A stretch of 64,000 bases of DNA from Panopea generosa (taxonomy: Eukaryota > Mollusca > Bivalvia > Adapedonta > Hiatellidae). Both the position numbers and the translations under genes were made by a program. Positions 1 through 11,100 of this stretch are shown here, piece by piece; position 1 is the stretch's first letter; every line of letters starts with the position of its first letter. Location of the stretch: contig CM055901.1 of the NCBI GenBank assembly GCA_029582155.1, positions 45,103,580 through 45,167,579 of the forward strand, written 5' to 3'. The notes under the pieces were generated by a model that had not been told where the DNA came from, ran no database searches, and saw only the letters and a list, made by a program, of their open reading frames with translations.

Positions 1-84
1 AAAAATAAAATCCTCCCTCGCTCCCCGTTTTTAAGAAAAATTTGGATGATAATCTAGCAATTAATTTATAATGGCCTTATGTTG
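1..84. mobile_element. MITE family B, right half at window edge
   Basis: 'gataatctagcaattaattt' then 'ataatggcctta', the right arm of the family. The left half is beyond the window. Confidence 0.75.
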
Positions 85-261
85 AAGGAAATTCAAGATG
101 ACAGAGTCCACAGAGTGTTGTTAGTTAAGCATCTAACCACTTTACACAAGAAACAACCTTCCAGTGAAACTCGTATACGTATCGTCATTGCTTGTTCACA
201 GACAAGTTATCCACTCCTGTAAGGAATCCTATATCAGATAAGAAAACAACACATTTAGTTT

Positions 262-526
262 GGTTGTTTGGTTGTTTGAATATTTAGTTTCATTTTATGC
301 TATCGAGGGCCAACAGACAACCAGTTAACCTAACCACTCTTTCCTGGGATCCTTGATGGTCAACGAGTACTCTAGCACACCCATCTCTGCAAGCTTGAAT
401 AAGTGGAGAGACTAATGATAATGAGATGTGATGTTTGTTAATCATCACTGAGACTGTGGCCAGGTAGGGATTTGACCCCTGCATTGATGGTCAAGACATG
501 CTTAACTGACTGAGCTTATCTGGCAT
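262..526 (-). repeat. tRNA-derived SINE (family A), reverse orientation
   Basis: Reverse-strand copy. The right end is the tRNA-like head (reverse of TAGCTCAGT-like A box and GGTTCGAA-like B box, here degraded); the left end is the tail 'gaatatttagtttcatttta'. It matches the complete copy at 56552-56853. Confidence 0.8.
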
Positions 527-1580
527 GGCAACATATTTAGAATTGCCAGAGGACAACATGATTTCAACTGTATTTGATTTATGAAAGAATTGCACTTCAC
601 ACATATTTGCCTGATATAAGCAATCAAAAGTAAAAAACATATCTCTTAGATATTAGCAACAAGCTCAGTTTGCAATATGTCATCCCAGACGTGGACTCAA
701 AGTTGATGTCGGGATGAGTACAAAATCCTTCATTACCTTTTCAAAAAGTATGCTAATAATTTCAACATTTTGTCGATGTATTTTTTTTTAATCTGTATGT
801 TAATTTGTTGTTTTTTGTACATCTAGAATGAACCTGGAATCTTCCTTCCTGTTGGCGTCGAATAACTTAAAATGTGTTGGTATGCCGTAAAACCTTATTC
901 ATTCATTCATTCATTAAACATTTGCAGTCTTGCTATCACATCTAAGTAAACCAGTATTAAACATTTAGATCTAAGAGCAAAAACGACATCATGATTGTTA
1001 ATAAGCTGTAACAAGAAGTTTTCTGAATTATTAAGTAAACTTCAAAACAATATAACTAAGTTATGGAATTTTTAAACTATTAAAACTAAAGAAAAAGTTT
1101 TAGAAACAATAAATACAGGCTAGTACATTCGGTTATAACAAATGTTTACTGTATTAACAGTTGGTTAACAATTCTGAACAGAAGTCAACAGTTTGTAAAC
1201 AGTAAAAATATGTTGTTTACTGTCTGCTTTTGAAATTGATTGCTAGTGTTTAATCATGTGACACAAAATAGAAAATGTGAATTTATGGATAAGTCTGCAT
1301 TTCAGATTCCTTGATCATCTGCGATGCTTGCTTTTATAAAAAACAAACATCTTGACACTTTGTACAGATGAAAAGTTTGAATCTGGAAGAAAGATCTGAT
1401 TGGCTGAAACAAACAAACGAAGGTATGTTTAAATAATGTTAAAAAATATTTATTCCAACGAATGTCATTGCAGTTATCTTGACCAAGATATTTTTCAAAT
1501 AGAAAATATCTAATAATAAAAATGAATACATAAACAACGTCTAAATGAGTCTCTTTTTAAAAAAAACAACACAAAACACT
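527..1580. other. No recognisable feature
   Basis: AT-rich sequence with a few short homopolymer runs and a short (ATTC)n at about 897-915. No coding frame or repeat of the families above was seen. Confidence 0.6.
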
Positions 1581-2466
1581 ATGGGATTTCCTAAGGTAGT
1601 CTGATTGCCTGAATCTACCACAAAACACTACGGGATTTGCTGAGGTAGTCTGGTTGCCTGAATCTACCAATTAGGAACTTTAACACAAAACACTATGGGA
1701 TTTGCTAAGGTAGTTTGATTGCCTGAATCTACCAATTAGTCTGATTGCCTGAATCTACCAATTAGGAACTTTAACACAAAACACTATTTGATTTGCTAAG
1801 GTGGTCTGATGGCCTGAATCTACCAATTAGTCTGATTGCCTGAATCTACCAATTAGGAACTTTAACACAAAACACTACGGGATTTGCTAAGGTGGTCTGA
1901 TTGCCTGAATCTACCAATTAGGAACTTTAACACAAAACACTATGAGATTTGCTAAGGTGGTCTGATTGCCTGAATCTACCAATTAAGAACTTTAACACAA
2001 AACACTTCGGGATTTGCTAAGGCGGTCTGATTGCCTGAATCTACCAATTAAGAGCTTTAACACAAAAAACCAACGGGATTTGCTAAGGTAGTCTGATTGC
2101 CTGAATCTACCAATTAGTCTGATTGCCTGAATCTACCAATTAGGAACTTTAACACAAAACACTATGAGATTTGCTAAGGTGGTCTGATTGCCTGAATCTA
2201 CCAATTAAGAGCTTTAACACAAAAAACCAACGGGATTTGCTAAGGTAGTCTGATTGCCTGAATCTACCAATTAGTCTGATTGCCTGAATCTACCAATTAG
2301 GAACTTTAACACAAAACACTATGAGATTTGCTAAGGTGGTCTGATTGCCTGAATCTACCAATTAGGAACTTTAACACAAAACACTACAGGATTTGCTAAG
2401 GTGGTCTGATTGCCTGAATCTACCAATTAGGAACTTTGACACAAAACACTACGGGATTTGCTAAGG
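1581..2466. repeat. Minisatellite, 65-bp unit
   Basis: About 13-14 imperfect copies of a 65-bp unit built around 'gggatttgctaaggtagtct' and 'gcctgaatctaccaatta'. Several copies carry an extra 26-bp partial duplication of the 'tctgattgcctgaatctacc' part, giving a mosaic of 65- and 91-bp units. It lies downstream of the patched-like gene. Confidence 0.95.
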
Positions 2467-3446
2467 GGGTATAAATAAGTCACTGGATATAATTATGCTA
2501 TCAATATAAATCCATTTGCTAGAAACCTTCTTTTTTGTTTAGTAGAGCATAATTATAAACTTCAGAACACCAAAAAGTAAGATCAGAGCATGGATACCGC
2601 GTCAAAAGTACATGACTTTTTTGTATCCCTGTTCTGATCAGTTGAACATCCTTGTTTATGAACAGAAACAGAACAGAAATATAACATATAAAAATAACAG
2701 AATTATAAAATTTATTACATGTATATGTATATTAAAGTACCAGTCACACATCCTGTCATTAGTTTTGCCAGCATGCTCTTCATGTACTATACTGTATCAG
2801 TCATATATGAAAGAAAAGCATCCAGACGACCATGATGTTAGACTGACTTCCGTGAAACATTCATATTTTTATAAATGTTATAGAACTGGAATAAACGTGT
2901 AAATATTCAAGTGCTGATATACTAATCTGTAGTTTGTACTAAACTATACTAATGTTAACACTAATCATATATATATGTGTATTATAACAAAATATAAATG
3001 TGAAGGACACATTGTTGTTATACAGGACACATATAACAAGGACTGATTATTGATATAATAAGGTGAACACATCTGTAATAAAAGTGCTATTAGACATTTA
3101 GAGTTAACATACACACACATACATTTGGTCAGATTTACATATTTTTACAAATATCCAACTCTTCATATAAATGCTATATACATGTATAGCAGTAACACTA
3201 GCAACTGTATTCTAACAGTATTTACACTAAAATATAAATTACTAGTAAAAGAGTGTAACTCAATTGCATAAATATTTTCTTCTTTAAATCATCTGGTAAA
3301 TATGAGGTTGTAATTTCAGTTCATATGTCTGACCGGCCAGACAGTGACCATGACACAAGTACTATATGTGCAATGATTTTCAAATTACAAGATCTTAAAC
3401 CTTCTTTCTCATGCAGCACACAAACAGATTGTGTCTATTTCCTATC
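2467..3446. other. No recognisable feature
   Basis: AT-rich. It contains one chance open frame of 96 codons (2612-2902) without coding character. If the patched-like gene is spliced beyond 7935, its final exon could lie anywhere from here to 7900, but I could not identify it. Confidence 0.55.
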
Positions 3447-3448
3447 TA

Positions 3449-3626
3449 CAGTTAAACCTGTCTTAAGCAGTCAGACAAGGGAAAGAGCAAAGGTAGCCCT
3501 TTAAAACAGGTTGTTGCTTAATACAGGTTAATTAACTCTGAAAGCATAGTAATGGGAAATAGAAAATATGGTTGCTTTAGACAGGTGACTGCTTAATAGA
3601 GGTGACCGCTTACACAGGTTTTACTG
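3449..3626. mobile_element. MITE family D (TA target, Tc1/mariner-like), 178 bp
   Basis: Inverted ends CAGTTAAACCTGT and ACAGGTTTTACTG, flanked by TA on both sides. The body carries 'gcttaatacaggtt' and 'gcttaatagaggtgac'. No coding capacity. Other copies are at 5632-6123 and 50790-50962. Confidence 0.9.
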
Positions 3627-3628
3627 TA

Positions 3629-4876
3629 TTTATACTTTAGAAGATCCGGTGCAAGTGACTCATGTCAACGGAAGGTTTAGGACATTTGAATCTGTACTCA
3701 ATTATCCTGAGAAGTACACTGAGATATTTTACATTACTGTGTAAGGTACCATTTTCATAGCATGTAGGAAAGTGTCACTCCTCATCCTTTGGATCATTTG
3801 AAAAATATCCTTACCACCCTATTTTCTTACAACAAAAATACTTTTTTTCAAAATCAAATAAAATGATGATATAGAAAAGATCTGAAATATCTTAATACGT
3901 GTTTAATATAAATTATATTACAAATTCCTGAAATAACAAACACAATGTTGTCAAACTTTTGACTGGACTAATTTGTGAGTTGAAATTCGACAGAATAAGA
4001 GACAAAGTTTGAAACATGGTGCATATTTTTATAATGATCTAATGTTATGTTAAACTACAGGTAAGGTACTGTCTTGGATATTTCAACACAAGATTAATCT
4101 ATAACAACAATAATTTTTATGAAATAATTTATAAGTAAGAAGAACATATATTGTTATTGATAGCTTAGGTTTGGAATCATCTAACTTATACTGACAAGTG
4201 TACTTAAAAACCAGCTTCAGTTTCATAGGCAAGAAATTCATTACCTGTAGTCATTCCATTATTTCCAAGGACATGTCAATTTTGGGATTGTGTTCCTTAT
4301 TTGGAGTACACTTAAGGAACAAAATAATGATGTCTTTGAGTTTATCTTACCAATTAAATAAATATTAAAGCAGACAGTATGAAATTTGAACCAATTCTGT
4401 ATATTTTTCCCCATTGTATGTGTTATACAGGTTTAGAAATGATCAATAAAAAATTATAAGACAATTCCCCCAAAATGGAGCTGGTAATTGCTTTCTTAAT
4501 GAGTGAAGTTGAAGATTCCCGCCTATGCATGCAAATGTGTAAAGTACAGAAAAGCTTTATAAGAACAGAAGTAAACCTAAAACAGTTTACAATTACACCT
4601 GAGTGACAGATCCAATGCTGTTTTTCTATTATTAAATATTTATTTAAAATGGCATCCAGCAAAGAAGAATTTTAAAGCTATCAAATACATAAAAAACAAA
4701 TAGATTATAATAGACCATGTTCATAAGCAACATAAATTGATTATTTGACCAGAATTGGAGCTAAAATTTAGGCAATAAAATTAAATTACAAAATAAAAAC
4801 AATATATTTTGTTTTTTTAATTAATTATGATACATATTTATAATTATGAAGAGTTTTATTATTTTTTTTTTTTTTT
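3629..4876. other. No recognisable feature
   Basis: AT-rich flank between a MITE D and a SINE C. No frame or repeat recognised. Confidence 0.55.
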
Positions 4877-5170
4877 GAATGGGGTTTAATGCCATTTTCA
4901 ACACATTTCAGGTTATATATGGCATATCAAGTTTTACTGGTGGAGGAAGACCTCAGACCGAGTCAGACTGTGTAGAACCACCATCCTTCCACAAGTAACT
5001 GACATTTTTCTTACATAAAGTTTTTGGAGCGAGCTGGACCCAAGCCTACGACCTTAGTGGTGAGAGGTAAGTGATCTTGAGACAGCGCCTTAGACCACTT
5101 GGCCACGGAGTACCCGCATTTTTCAACTTGAAAGTATTAAAAAGATTTTTAAAAAGCATGGGCATATCTT
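4877..5170 (-). repeat. SINE family C (tRNA-Ser/Leu-like head), reverse orientation
   Basis: Begins 'gaatggggtttaatgccatt' and holds a reverse tRNA-like region whose complement reads 'tggccaagtggtctaaggcg' (long-variable-arm tRNA type) and a B-box-like 'gtcgtaggcttggg'. It matches 9794-10095 and 13123-13362. Confidence 0.8.
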
Positions 5171-5631
5171 CTATGAAGTGTTAAATAAAATATAAAGAAA
5201 AATCACTGCATCTCCATGAAGTGAAATGACATGAATATCTGCTCTCTTTTTTTCAAAAACTTCACCTATACGCAATCTGTCTCTTTTTGTAAGATGCTAT
5301 GAATTAGGAACATTTTCTATACTGAGGAAACCACCAGGCTTTATTGTTTTTAAACAAGAAAAAGAACAGTGGGATCATCCAAGTATTTAGAAATATCACA
5401 AGAAACTGCTTCTGAAGATAAAGAATAAATCTGTGTAAATTTGTGTGGCCTTTCTTGCAGTGACTTGGTACAACAACAGAATTCATGTAACACAGCATCA
5501 CTTTAAGCAATGGAAATTCTGTATTACAGCTTCTTGTTATTACATACCTTTTTTATTTTTACACTTTTTTTTATTATCTTTATCAATATGAATAAGTAAC
5601 AGACAACTTGATGGCGTCATCAATTAAAATA

Positions 5632-6123
5632 CAGTCAAACATGTCTTAAGCAGCAGTCAAGGGAATTAGCAAAAGTGGCCTTTTAAGACAGGTTGTTGCT
5701 TAATACAGGTTAACTTATTCTGAATGTATAGACTGATTGATTGAATATTTAGTGTCGTTTTTATGCCATCAAGAGCTAACAGACATTCAGTTATCCTAAC
5801 CACTGTTTCCTTGGATTAACCAGTACCCGAGCACACCCCATCTCTGCAATTAATTGATAACTTTCCTACTTGAATCAGTGGTGAGAGTCAAATGATAATG
5901 AGACACAAGGTCGTATATCAATCATCATGGAGACTGTTGCCAGGCGGAGGATTCAGACTAATGACCCCTGGATTGATAGTCAGATGCGTAATCGACTGAG
6001 CTAATTGGGCCCAGCCTGAATATATTTGCCTTTTCTGAATATATAGAAAAGGGAAATAGAAAAAGCGGCTGCTTAAGACAAATGGCTGCTTAATAGAGGT
6101 GACCACTTACACAGGTTTGACTG
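5632..6123. mobile_element. MITE family D, interrupted by SINE A
   Basis: Ends CAGTCAAACATGT and ACAGGTTTGACTG with TA flanks (5630-5631, 6124-6125). The SINE at 5732-6032 splits it. Confidence 0.9.
5732..6032 (-). repeat. SINE family A, inserted in a TA-target MITE
   Basis: A 301-bp copy flanked by a 14-base target duplication, TTCTGAATGTATAG (5718-5731) and TTCTGAATATATAG (6033-6046). It interrupts the MITE at 5632-6123, so the SINE is the younger insertion. Confidence 0.88.
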
Positions 6124-6494
6124 TAGTCACTTTCTGATATTTTTAGACAAAAAAAAAAAAAAAATGAGGTCATTCTTTTTCATGGGCAATTACTGTACAT
6201 GCCAAATAAATGATAATAGTGAATATATAAACAAAATGAAACTACACCTAGAGAGCTACATAGTACATTCATGCTACGCTACACATACAACAACACCCAT
6301 TACCTATGGTAGGGACATCTCTCGTGGTAAGACTGAATGTGTAAAATTATTATTATATCTGAATCTATCATGACAAATAAGACTTGAATGATAATTTCTC
6401 TCATAGTCTTCAACAGTAATTGATGAAGACTTGCCTCTTTTGGTTTAACCCTTTTTATATTCTACATTGACTACGTCAGGGTTGTCACCAAAGT

Positions 6495-6715
6495 TCTGAA
6501 CATTAATAATCAAGCTCTGTCTAGTGAAACAAGTTTTTACAACTTAGACAAATCATGCTCAAAGTCATCCTGGGTAACACCAGTACTTAGCTTATGCAGA
6601 TAAAGTGTCTTGCTCAAGGACACTGCTCATAGCCATGGTGGAGGATCTAACCTAAAACCCCCTGATCTTGGGTCACATGCTCTAAGACTGGACCACACAC
6701 TCCACCAAGATGGAA
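6495..6715 (-). repeat. Possible CORE-SINE-like element, reverse orientation
   Basis: Contains 'gtgtcttgctcaaggacact', close to the conserved core of MIR/CORE-SINEs, followed by 'ggaggatctaacctaaaacc' and 'ggtcacatgctctaagactg', which look like a reverse tRNA-derived head. Recognised by motif only. Confidence 0.45.
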
Positions 6716-6894
6716 AAAAAGGTTTATAGACACTATGTGTGAAATTTTCACATACCTGTGTTTTTAAAACACATCAAATAATAAGAGTTGTCAGGAGACA
6801 ATAAAGCTTGCCGATGGGATAAAACTCACCATCCATGCAAAGATTGAGATTGGAGGCAAACATTAAAACTTAAACACAACCAAACAGAAAAGTT

Positions 6895-7472
6895 TAACCT
6901 GGGTGTCTACAAACGAAAAATTATGTCCAAAAGGGCCATTACTTTGCAAAAATGCAACCCCGAGTTATGGTTCTTGTCTCTGTGTGTTCCATCGATGACG
7001 GTGAACATACATGCGAAGTTTCTTCATATCCAATGAGTGCTTGCATATATATTTTACCTGATAAAAAACTTAAACCTGAAAAATTATGTTCAAAAGGGCC
7101 ATTACTCTGCCAAAATGCAACCCCAAGTTATTGTTCTTGTCTCTGTGTGAACACACATGCGAAGTTTCATTCATATCCATTCAGTGGTTGCATAGATATT
7201 TAACCTGATAAAAAACTTTTAACCTGAAAAATTAAGTTGAAAAAGGGCCATAACTCTGCCAAAATGCAACCCAGAGTTATGGTTCTTGCCTCTGTGTGTG
7301 TTCCATTGATGATGATGAACACACATGCGAAGTTTTATTCATATCCAATGAGTGGTTGCATAGATATCTTAAACTTAAACACAAAAGTTTAACCTTGGTG
7401 TCTACAGACGACGCAGACGACGCTGGGTCATGACAATAGTTCTCCTTGGACTTCGTCCAGGCGAGCTAAAAA
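6895..7472 (+). mobile_element. Pearl/Helentron-like element: core repeats and 3' hairpin
   Basis: About three copies of a core of roughly 165-175 bp ('agggccattactctgccaaa', 'atgcaacccagagttatggt') are followed by 'gacgacgcagacgacgctgg' and a terminal hairpin at 7441-7467 (TGGAC..GTCCA stem) ending 'gagctaaaaag'. The layout matches molluscan pearl-type, Helentron-associated repeats. Confidence 0.65.
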
Positions 7473-7475
7473 GGT

Positions 7476-7907
7476 TGAAATCAAATCAAGTCTTTTGTTA
7501 CAACATCACAATGAATGAAACTGATCAATTAGCTAAACATGAGTTGTTTGTATGAACATTATTATATTAAAATGTGCCAACATGATGTCAAGTAAAACCC
7601 ACAGGCAAAGTTCCTCAAATCAAATATGGTCATTTACATAACATTGGTTTATCAACATTTCTGTTCATTTAGTAACAGCAACCTGTAAAATTCATGTGTA
7701 TACACAGCTAAAAATGACAGGCATGTTAAACATATGTGGCATTTTTACCCATATAGTTTGTATAAAAAAAGGCAATTAAATATTTTAATTATCACAACTT
7801 CACAAACTGTTATTATGGTGCCAACACTTCGGTATTACAAGCATGTTAAAATGTATAGTTGGAAACATTGAAATATTGACAGGCCTGTAACTTATAATGC
7901 ATGTAAC
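7476..7907. other. Presumed 3' UTR/intron 18 of the patched-like gene
   Basis: No feature recognised. An ATTAAA-type signal on the minus strand (plus-strand tttaat, about 7783) could serve the stop at 7908, but this is weak. Confidence 0.35.
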
Positions 7908-8132
7908 TTATAACATAAATAGAACAGAACTTACTTTAACCATTAAATCTTCGACATGATTTGACTTTGTTTCTGCATTCTCCTCATCTTGCTTCACATT
8001 GGTATATTGAGTTGTCTCCCTTACATGAGGTTTATCAGCAGACTGGTATGGATCAGGTCCCCACAAACTCAATATAACTGGTAGGTAGACCAGTCCATGG
8101 TAGAGACCAAATAATACCACCGTCATAAATAC
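7908..8132 (-). CDS. ptchd3-like: patched-like gene, exon 18 (last recognised exon; 3' end uncertain)
   Basis: Encodes residues 838-911: helix 12 (VFMTVVLFGLYHGLVYLPVI), the typical LSLWGP end, then a charged tail (VKQDEENAETKSNHVEDLMV). A TAA stop is at 7908-7910, but a strong donor (GTTAAA|gtaagt, after 7935) precedes it by nine codons. The residues after it (VSSVLFML) are hydrophobic, unlike the tail, as if intron were being read. Two transcript ends are therefore possible: a stop here, or splicing to a short exon further left that I could not identify. Confidence 0.82.
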   Translation of the reverse strand, partial: VFMTVVLFGLYHGLVYLPVILSLWGPDPYQSADKPHVRETTQYTNVKQDEENAETKSNHVEDLMVKVSSVLFML

Positions 8133-11100
8133 CTGCAGGGACAAAAATGCATTCAACAAGTTGGTACTTGAAACGTTCAAAATTTGTACTAGTGTATGTG
8201 TTAGTATTGGTCAATTTATTTCTTTTCTTTTTTTAATACTTTTTTTTTTTTTAAGACTCATGTTTACATAAACTCTACAAATAACTCTAAACAACGACTT
8301 ATGTTAAGAAACAAAGTAAGTTCAGATCTGCAGACACAACAAACATAATGCCCATAAGTAAATAATCAAAGAATTCTTGATCCTGGGTCAAACATTCAAC
8401 AACTTGATCCTAATATTATATGTGACTAAATTATTAATACTGGGGTGAAATAAAACCATATCAAGGCTATTTAATGCTTTTTTAATATAGTTTTACATGG
8501 TACCCCTCCAATTAGAAAATTTCTTATACACAAATTTAGGTCATTATATATTCACTTAATTTGAAAGAAATATATAATTCATAATGTTATTTTAAAAGTG
8601 TTGTTGCAGTTGTTTTTATTAGTAATGTAATGTTAAAAGATTTTGCACACCTAACATTATTCTTCATGTTAAGTGCATAAATTTATGTTTGATTTCCATA
8701 AAAACCAATAAAACAATTGGTAAAAGTAATGTGTTGAGGGTAAATATGTTCAACTGAGGATGTAGAGATATGTCTGTTCAACATTTTCATATCAACAGGA
8801 GTATATCTGACAGGAAAAGTGCTTCAAATGCCTTGAAAAATAAAATTATCTTTAAAATGGATATAAGGTAATTCATTACCATTAATAAATAAAATCCAAA
8901 TGTTTTGGTACATGTATGTCAAATCTACCAAAACATGACATAATCGATATTAAAATTGTAGTGGTAAACGTAAAATTCAATCCCCTATTCTAAAAATAGA
9001 CAGCACTTAAATACTGCTTTTTTTATTATGTGTAAACCTGCAAAACAGATCAATTGAAATCAAAATGAAATCACAGAACTTATAATATGTCACTAAATAT
9101 GTTGCAATATAAGAAGTAAATCTATTTAAGTCTAACCTACGCCCAAAGCCCAAGTCTGGAAATCCCTTTTCAAGATATTATTTTGTCTGTTTAAATAGAT
9201 ATCCTTTTGGCAAATTGGGATCAATAAGTATATATAGACATTATATATAGAAAAGAAAATGTTTTTAGCAAATTTAAAAACTTTGAACAAAACCTGATAT
9301 ATTCCCTATAATGATGTTTGTGTCTTGTTATCCCACACAAAACATGCTCTTCACTAAAATATGTTGTTTTGAATTCATTCATTATTATGAAATTGGGATT
9401 TTAAATTTCCAATGAAATGTTTTTACCCGAAAAAATAGAGCAAAACCGTAACTTTTGCTATCTGCAAGTAACACAAAGGCTAGAAATGTACTGAGACCAC
9501 CGTTGAGAACTGCTGGACCTATATTAACTAGAGTTGCTTTGGCACGACCTGAAATGTGAGTGGAGAAAAACACAAATTATATAAAGTATCAAATAAATGA
9601 AAAATAAAATATTTTCTTACACAATGTACTTAGATTCAGTCTTCACTGCTCCAAATTGTTCCTTTTAAAATAGAAGTTTTTTCTGCTGTATCAGAAACTA
9701 TAGTTTATATGGATAGCTCAAATCAATAATGTGCAAAAGAAACAAGATTTATAGTTAAGATTTTTTTGCATGTTTTCAACTTGTTTTTACTTTTTTTGAA
9801 TGGGGTTTAACGCCATTTTCAACACATTTCAGGTTATATATGGCATATCCAGTTTTACTGGTGGAGGAAGACCTGAGACTGTGTCAGACTGAGTAGAACC
9901 ACCGTCCTTCCGAAAGCAACTGGAAACTTTTTCACATAAATTTTTTTGATCGAGGAGGACTCAAACCTACGACCTTAGCAGCGAGAGGTAAGTGATCTGG
10001 AGACGAAGCCTTAGACCATTCGGCCATGGAGGACCTGCATTTTTCAACTTGGAAGTATTGAAAGATTTTTTAAAAGCATGGCCATTTCTTTTATAGCACA
10101 CCTATAATGCTGTCTGAAGCATACATTTATTGCTGTTAATTTGTATTTTGTGTTAAAATATTAAAATATCTCACTTTCTCTGCTCCCTGTGATGGTCATG
10201 AAAGTATGTCCAACATGGGCGGAGTAATCTACGGCTAGACCTACACATAAGATGATCAATATACTACTGGCCGTGTCGATAGTCACTCCCCAAAACTGAA
10301 GAGCACCAGTCACATCAATCTAGGAATAAACAAGATAAACAATAATTAACATGCAACTGACCTTGCCAGTAGTCTTTCTATTTAACTAGACTGCATCCCT
10401 AATATCAATCCAAGGTTGTAATCAACAATATACAACTAGCCAATAGAATAGTTTTTTAAATGTTTTATCATGAACCAGTTATTTGTACCCCAGGTCCCAA
10501 CAGGTTTGTAAGGTCTGAAGTGGCGGAGGACAGCAGGGTCGAAGTCCCAGGATCTTACTACATCAATGTCCCTGCAGTGCCGTAGAAATTTAGAAGCTTA
10601 ACTCTTAACCTGTGTACACAACATATGTCATTTTCACATAGCTTTCTATCAGTGCTGTACACAACATATGTCGTTTTCACACATCTCTCTCTATCAGTGC
10701 TGTACACAATATATGTCATTTTCACACATATCTCTATCAGTGCTGTACACAACATATGTCATTTTCACACAGTCATATCTCTATCAGTGCTGTACACAAT
10801 ATATGTCATTTTCACACATCTCTCTATCAGTGCTGTACACGACATATGTCATTTTCACACATCTCTCTATCAGTGCTGTACACAATATATGTCATTTTCA
10901 CACATATCTCTATCAGTGCTGTACACAACATGTCATTTTCACACATCTCTCTATCAGTGCTGTACACAACATATGTCATTTTCACACATCTCTCTATCAG
11001 TGCTGTATGCAACAAATGGTCTATATATGAGAAATCCACTACACGTGACATTTTAAAGCTTTGTATATAAAATTCGCATTTCGATTGGATAGCACATGAA

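Noticed and set aside
2612..2902. 96-codon plus-strand frame
   Set aside because: AT-driven composition, no homologue recognised, no splice or UTR context.
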